A DNA stretch of 8,342 nucleotides from Methanobacteriota archaeon. Lineage in GTDB: Archaea; Halobacteriota; Halobacteria; Halobacteriales; Halalkalicoccaceae. How positions within the stretch are numbered: the first letter of the stretch is position 1; every line of letters starts with the position of its first letter. The stretch spans positions 1 through 8,342 of the forward strand of contig JADFQH010000123.1 of NCBI GenBank assembly GCA_022561895.1. Direction: 5' to 3'. Of this stretch, positions 5,463 through 8,342 are shown piece after piece. The notes under the pieces are model-generated. The model was not told the origin of the DNA. It was given only the letters and a program-made list of their open reading frames with translations, and searched no databases. Made by a program: the position numbers and the translations under genes.

Positions 5463-5819
5463 GGACCCGACAACGAGACAGTCGACAACCAAGAGTCAGA
5501 GAATCCAAATATGGCAGAACAAGAATCCGTCTCGGAGACCGAGATCGGAGCGGTGCGCGATAAGATCAATCAGGTCGCAGCGGACCTCATCGGTCGCCCG
5601 CTCGTGAGTGTCGTTTCGGTCGATCGTGACCGGAAGAAGGGCGATGATGACGAAGAGGAGGGCTGGGTTGCGGCCGTCGAGATCCTCGAACGAAAGAGCA
5701 TCCCCGACACACAGGACATCCTTGGTCGCTACGAGATCTCGCTCGATGCGGATCACGAGATCACCGGCTATCGGCGAACCCACCGATACCGGCGCGACGA
5801 TATGGATCAGGACATCTGA
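5361..5819 (+). CDS. gvpO: Gas vesicle protein GvpO with N-terminal zinc-knuckle extension
   Basis: The C-terminal part (about residues 58-152) is GvpO, an accessory protein required for vesicle formation in haloarchaea. The block GWVAAVEILERKSIPDTQDI (101-120), then LGRYEISLD (121-129) and GYRRTHRYRR (136-145) carry the family signature. Ahead of it, in the same frame, is a 50-residue extension with Cys11, Cys21, Cys31 and His34 (C-x9-C-x9-C-x2-H), resembling small zinc-binding motifs of the CxALTxxGxxC type. The start shown is GTG, six bases after the gvpA stop, with no clear Shine-Dalgarno. An internal ATG at 5511 would give a 102-residue GvpO without the extension and may be a second start. 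The orderly Cys/His pattern argues the extension is translated. GvpC and GvpN, which usually separate GvpA from GvpO, are missing. Confidence 0.85.
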   Translation: MSAVEATGEQCEALTSAGERCTRPAGNDGFCYQHGPDNETVDNQESENPNMAEQESVSETEIGAVRDKINQVAADLIGRPLVSVVSVDRDRKKGDDDEEEGWVAAVEILERKSIPDTQDILGRYEISLDADHEITGYRRTHRYRRDDMDQDI

Positions 5820-5831
5820 TCTGTCGTCGCA

Positions 5832-5866
5832 CCAATCAGTATTATATACACATGAACCCCAATCAG
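5832..5866 (+). repeat. Direct repeat CCAATCAG flanking the TATA box
   Basis: CCAATCAG occurs at 5832-5839 and again at 5859-5866, one copy just before and one just after the TATA element, 27 bases apart. The arrangement could be a tandem operator or coincidence. Confidence 0.4.
5841..5850 (+). promoter_or_regulatory. TATA box of the small zinc-ribbon gene
   Basis: ATTATATACA is the most AT-rich promoter-like element in the window, centred about 26 bases upstream of the ATG at 5871. This predicts a leaderless transcript starting at or next to the ATG. The gene would then be transcribed separately from gvpA-gvpO. Confidence 0.7.
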
Positions 5867-5870
5867 AGCC

Positions 5871-6209
5871 ATGAGTGAGCAAGAAGTAACCCTACCGTGG
5901 ATCGACGAACCGATGGCGCTTTCGGAGGCGATCGAGACGGTCGCACAGGTCTCCGAGGACGACGACGAACATATCGAAGACTTGGAGGCGCGTATCGAAC
6001 AGCTCGAACACCAAATAGCCGTTTTGGAGGACGGTACGTCGGTCGAATGTCCCGACTGTGGAAGCGCCGACGACGTGTACAAATCCGGCGTCGGCGCGGC
6101 GAAACTCGCAAACGACGGTAGCCTTTCTGACAGGAGTGCGGATGCGGTCAACGAGGAGTCACACCTCTGTTTCGAGTGTCACAAAGCGTTTACACCCACG
6201 TTCGAGTAG
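5871..6209 (+). CDS. Small coiled-coil protein with a zinc ribbon (CxxC...CxxC), unrecognised family
   Basis: I do not recognise this 112-residue protein as a named Gvp. Residues 1-30 are acidic with a likely short helix. Residues 31-54 (DDEHIEDLEARIEQLEHQIAVLED region) have heptad Leu/Ile spacing and probably form a coiled coil, so the protein may dimerise. The second half holds two cysteine pairs, C60-P-D-C63 and C100-F-E-C103, 36 residues apart: a zinc-ribbon layout with an inserted loop. There is no signal peptide or membrane span. It lies 51 bases after gvpO on the same strand and has its own strong TATA box and probable leaderless start. It could be a small regulator or an adaptor of the vesicle cluster, but position is the only link. 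Confidence 0.85.
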   Translation: MSEQEVTLPWIDEPMALSEAIETVAQVSEDDDEHIEDLEARIEQLEHQIAVLEDGTSVECPDCGSADDVYKSGVGAAKLANDGSLSDRSADAVNEESHLCFECHKAFTPTFE

Positions 6210-6240
6210 CCCAAACGGCAAAGACCTAGAGGAAACCGCC

Positions 6241-6288
6241 ATGAACCTACTTATGTCTCTACGTTGTCGGTCCAGTACCGATGGGTGA
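6241..6288 (+). CDS. Possible 15-codon leader ORF
   Basis: A short frame MNLLMSLRCRSSTDG starts at ATG 6241 and ends with TGA at 6286-6288, overlapping the first codons of the large acidic gene in another frame. AGAGGA at 6228-6233 gives it a good Shine-Dalgarno, seven bases away. It could couple translation into the large gene if the transcript begins upstream. It may equally be chance. Confidence 0.25.
   Translation: MNLLMSLRCRSSTDG
6249..6255 (+). promoter_or_regulatory. Possible TATA box of the large acidic gene
   Basis: ACTTATG is centred about 29 bases upstream of the ATG at 6281, compatible with leaderless transcription of the large gene. The match is modest. Confidence 0.35.
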
Positions 6289-8342
6289 TGAATCTTCAAC
6301 TACTGACGTGAATAGGGCTAGACGCCTAACTGGTCCTGTTGTCTTCTCCGTGGCAATCGGTAACGACGAGGGCGAGACGGAAGATGGGGGTGCGGGAGAA
6401 GAGAACGGAGAGGAAGCGGAAGAAGGCGACGAATCGGCGGACGAGGACGACGAAAACGACGAAAACGAGGACGAAGAGGGAGAAGAGGGGGACGCGGAGT
6501 CGGAAGAAGACGACGATGACGAGGACGGGGACGAGGAAAGCGAGGTGGGGGACGATGACGAGAGCGAAGACGACGACGGCGACGAGGACCAAGAGGAAGC
6601 TGCGGAAGACGGTGATGAGGAGGACGAAGTAGAGACGCACGAGCTTTCGGTAACAGTAGAAAACAGCGAGGGCGAACCCGTCGCGGACGCGCCCATCACC
6701 GTCGAGAGCAAGGACATGGGGATCATCGAAGGGTTCCTCGACGATCCCGACCAGGAAGAGGCCGACGAGGACGGCACGGTCACATTCGAGCTGGGTGACG
6801 CAGAGTACAGCGTCGAAACGGTCGTCGACGACGAGGAGGCCGAAGAACGCGTCGAGATCGACGGCGACGACGAGCAGGTCACACTCAGTCTCGATACTGA
6901 TGCCGAAGACGCGGCGGAAGCAGAAGACGAAGACGAGACCGAGGAAGACGACGACAGTGACGAAGAGCAAGAGGGGGAGGAAGACGAGGGTGAAGAGGGC
7001 GAAGAAGGTGAACAGGAAGAAGAAGTCGATGACGACGAGGAGAGCGAGCGAAACGAGCTGATCGTCGTCGTCGAGAACGAAAACGGCGAGTACATACAGG
7101 GTGCGACCGTCTCGCTCGAAAACAAGGACGACGACTCCTTGGGTGGGGGCGAACAGCAGGATACCGGCTCCGATGGCGAGACACGGTTTCTCGTCGAGGA
7201 TGGTGACTACGTCGTCGAGGCCGAGTCCGACGAGGGGAGCGCCGAAGACCAGTTTTCCCTCGAAGGCGACGATGAGGTCACGCTCACTGTCGTTTCCGAC
7301 GAGGAAACCCACAGCCTCACCGTCACCGTCCAAGACGAGGAAGGCGACCCCGTCTCGGGAGCCTCGATCACGGTCGAAAGCGAAGATATGGGCGTCATCG
7401 AGGGATTTCGTAACAGTCCCACGGAGGCAGAAACCGACGCCAGCGGGCAGTCCTCTTTCGATCTGGTCGAGGGGCAGTATACGGTCACCGTCGAGGCCGA
7501 CAACGAGAAAAACGACCAAGCCGTCGAGATCGAGGACGGTGACGAGGAGGCCACGCTCACCCTCGATGTCGCGGAGGACGAAGAAGAAGAAGAGGAGGGC
7601 CGGGTGGGCCCGAAAGAGGCCGAGGGTGAGGTCGACGAGGACGAATCCGCGAGTCACGGAACCGAGCGCGGATCGACGGTGCTCTATCTCGATCTCGAAG
7701 GGCTGTTTCTCGATCTCCTCGGACTCGAAGTCGACCTCCACGAGGTCGTTCTCGACATCCGGGCGATCACCGGCGAGGGGAACCTCCTTGGCAACCTGCT
7801 GTCGGCGGTCGCGGGGCTGTTGGACTCGCTGTCGGGCGTGCTCAACCGCCTGCTCAACACCATCGAGAGCAAGCGGTCCGGACTCAAGAACTCAATCGAC
7901 AAAATCGCATCGGGCCGGGCGCTCAACCGTGCCGGGGAGCGCCTCACCCGGTCGAGCGTCGCCGGGAAGACGGTCACGCTCCCCGCCGGCGGCCGGATCT
8001 TGGACGCGGTCGTGCGGGTTGGAGACTCGGACCGGCTCGACGAATTGCGGGGCCGAGTGCGTTGGAGGGGTTCGCGGGTGGAAATTCTCGAGGCGTCGGC
8101 TCGGCTCAATCGAGAACCGCTACCGGAGCTTGCCTTGGTGGTCGAGGGGTTCCCCAACCTCTTTGCCGGGGACCCGGAAGCGCGCGCGCTCCGCTCCGGC
8201 GCGGAGCCACTCACCGGCCTCGCCACGCTGTGGGCGAGCATGCGTCCGAAACCGGACGCGGACTCGCCCGGCATCGGGACGCGGATCGAGATCATCTACA
8301 ACCGCACCGATAGAGCCATCCGCGAGATTACGGGTGGAACGT
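6281..8342 (+). CDS. Very large acidic protein with three Ig-like repeats, open at the right edge
   Basis: This frame stays open from ATG 6281 to the window end: 687 codons, C-terminus missing. A stop at 6242-6244 and no in-frame ATG, GTG or TTG after it leave 6281 as the first possible start. Residues 28-117 are almost pure Asp/Glu/Gly. Three beta-rich repeats follow at about 118-205, 258-338 and 342-429, of the carboxypeptidase-regulatory/Ig-like type (pattern VTVEN-x-EG-x-PV-x-A-x-ITVES, then an aromatic near the end and VTLxL). Acidic linkers lie between repeats 1 and 2 and after repeat 3. Residues 466-515 are a Leu-rich conserved-looking segment (LDLEGLFLDLLGLEVDLHEV, then GNLLGNLLSAVAGLLD) I recall from secreted or surface proteins. 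The rest (about 516-687) is Arg-richer and unrecognised. There is no Sec or Tat signal, though LTGPVVFSVAIG (16-27) is mildly hydrophobic. A vesicle-coat role is a guess from position. Confidence 0.85.
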   Translation, partial: MGDESSTTDVNRARRLTGPVVFSVAIGNDEGETEDGGAGEENGEEAEEGDESADEDDENDENEDEEGEEGDAESEEDDDDEDGDEESEVGDDDESEDDDGDEDQEEAAEDGDEEDEVETHELSVTVENSEGEPVADAPITVESKDMGIIEGFLDDPDQEEADEDGTVTFELGDAEYSVETVVDDEEAEERVEIDGDDEQVTLSLDTDAEDAAEAEDEDETEEDDDSDEEQEGEEDEGEEGEEGEQEEEVDDDEESERNELIVVVENENGEYIQGATVSLENKDDDSLGGGEQQDTGSDGETRFLVEDGDYVVEAESDEGSAEDQFSLEGDDEVTLTVVSDEETHSLTVTVQDEEGDPVSGASITVESEDMGVIEGFRNSPTEAETDASGQSSFDLVEGQYTVTVEADNEKNDQAVEIEDGDEEATLTLDVAEDEEEEEEGRVGPKEAEGEVDEDESASHGTERGSTVLYLDLEGLFLDLLGLEVDLHEVVLDIRAITGEGNLLGNLLSAVAGLLDSLSGVLNRLLNTIESKRSGLKNSIDKIASGRALNRAGERLTRSSVAGKTVTLPAGGRILDAVVRVGDSDRLDELRGRVRWRGSRVEILEASARLNREPLPELALVVEGFPNLFAGDPEARALRSGAEPLTGLATLWASMRPKPDADSPGIGTRIEIIYNRTDRAIREITGGT
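6632..6895 (+). repeat. Ig-like repeat 1 of the large acidic protein
   Basis: Residues 118-205. It starts ETHELSVTVENSEGEPVADA, contains ITVESKDMGIIEGF, and ends VTLSLD. It is closest to repeat 3, sharing ETH-LxVTV, ITVES-DMG-IEGF and TLxLD. Confidence 0.75.
7052..7294 (+). repeat. Ig-like repeat 2 of the large acidic protein
   Basis: Residues 258-338. It starts NELIVVVENENGEYIQGATV, contains DGETRFLVEDGDYVVEAESD, and ends EVTLTVV. It is more diverged than repeats 1 and 3 and lacks their DMG-IEGF motif. Confidence 0.7.
7304..7567 (+). repeat. Ig-like repeat 3 of the large acidic protein
   Basis: Residues 342-429. It starts ETHSLTVTVQDEEGDPVSGA, contains ITVESEDMGVIEGF, and ends ATLTLD. It is the close partner of repeat 1. 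Confidence 0.75.
7676..7825 (+). other. Leu-rich conserved-looking segment of the large acidic protein
   Basis: Residues 466-515: strand-like VLYLDLEGLFLDLLGLEVDL, a short D/E/I linker, then GEGNLLGNLLSAVAGLLD. I recall segments ending in GNLLGNLLCAVAGLLD in secreted or surface-associated proteins of haloarchaea and bacteria. The usual Cys is Ser here. It ends the acidic part of the protein, and composition turns Arg-rich after it. Confidence 0.55.

Noticed and set aside
6361..7050. CRISPR- or satellite-like repeat array
   Set aside because: The repetition is simple Asp/Glu codon usage without fixed-length units or spacers, inside an open coding frame.
6326..7741. Long minus-strand open frame (471 codons), hydrophobic translation
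   Set aside because: It is the antisense shadow of the Asp/Glu-rich plus-strand gene. Complements of GAC/GAG codons give Val, Leu and Phe in this frame and rarely stops. It has no motifs, and the plus-strand frame has recognisable repeats.
1..8342. tRNA, rRNA, insertion sequence or integrase genes
   Set aside because: I saw no tRNA-like cloverleaf, rRNA segment, transposase motif or terminal inverted repeats on either strand.

Overview
The window is from a halophilic archaeon (class Halobacteria). The DNA is GC-rich, the proteins are strongly acidic, and most of it is a haloarchaeal gas vesicle (gvp) cluster: divergently arranged gvpA and gvpF, then F-G-H-I-J-K-L-M in the order known from Halobacterium and Haloferax. 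I cannot assign a genus.

Minus strand, read right to left: gvpF (4961-4332), gvpG, gvpH, a long acidic protein in the gvpI slot, gvpJ with a long acidic tail, gvpK, gvpL and gvpM (ending at 802). Neighbours mostly overlap by 1-4 bases, so this is one tightly coupled operon for the minor shell and assembly proteins. It is followed after 31 bases by ribH (lumazine synthase, 770-369) and the 5' part of a PLP-dependent class I aminotransferase (369 to the left edge). These two look like ordinary metabolic genes.

A 129-base intergenic region (4962-5090) separates the two gvp arms and carries candidate promoters for both plus a small palindrome. Plus strand, left to right: gvpA (5091-5354, main shell protein); a gvpO with an added N-terminal cysteine/histidine zinc-knuckle segment (5361-5819); a small unrecognised protein with a coiled coil and two CxxC pairs (5871-6209), probably from a leaderless transcript; and a very large acidic open frame from 6281 past the right edge (687 codons seen). 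That protein has long Asp/Glu tracts, three Ig-like/carboxypeptidase-regulatory-type beta repeats, a Leu-rich segment of a kind I recall from secreted or surface proteins, and an Arg-rich C-terminal part.

The cluster differs from the textbook type in several ways. gvpC and gvpN are not between gvpA and gvpO. The regulators gvpD and gvpE are absent from the window. The gvpI position holds a 265-residue mostly acidic protein with 9-residue repeats. Two unfamiliar genes follow gvpO. The most interesting hypothesis is that the large acidic repeat protein and the small zinc-ribbon protein are accessory parts of this vesicle system, for instance a GvpC-like outer coat or a regulator. This is inferred from position and composition only.
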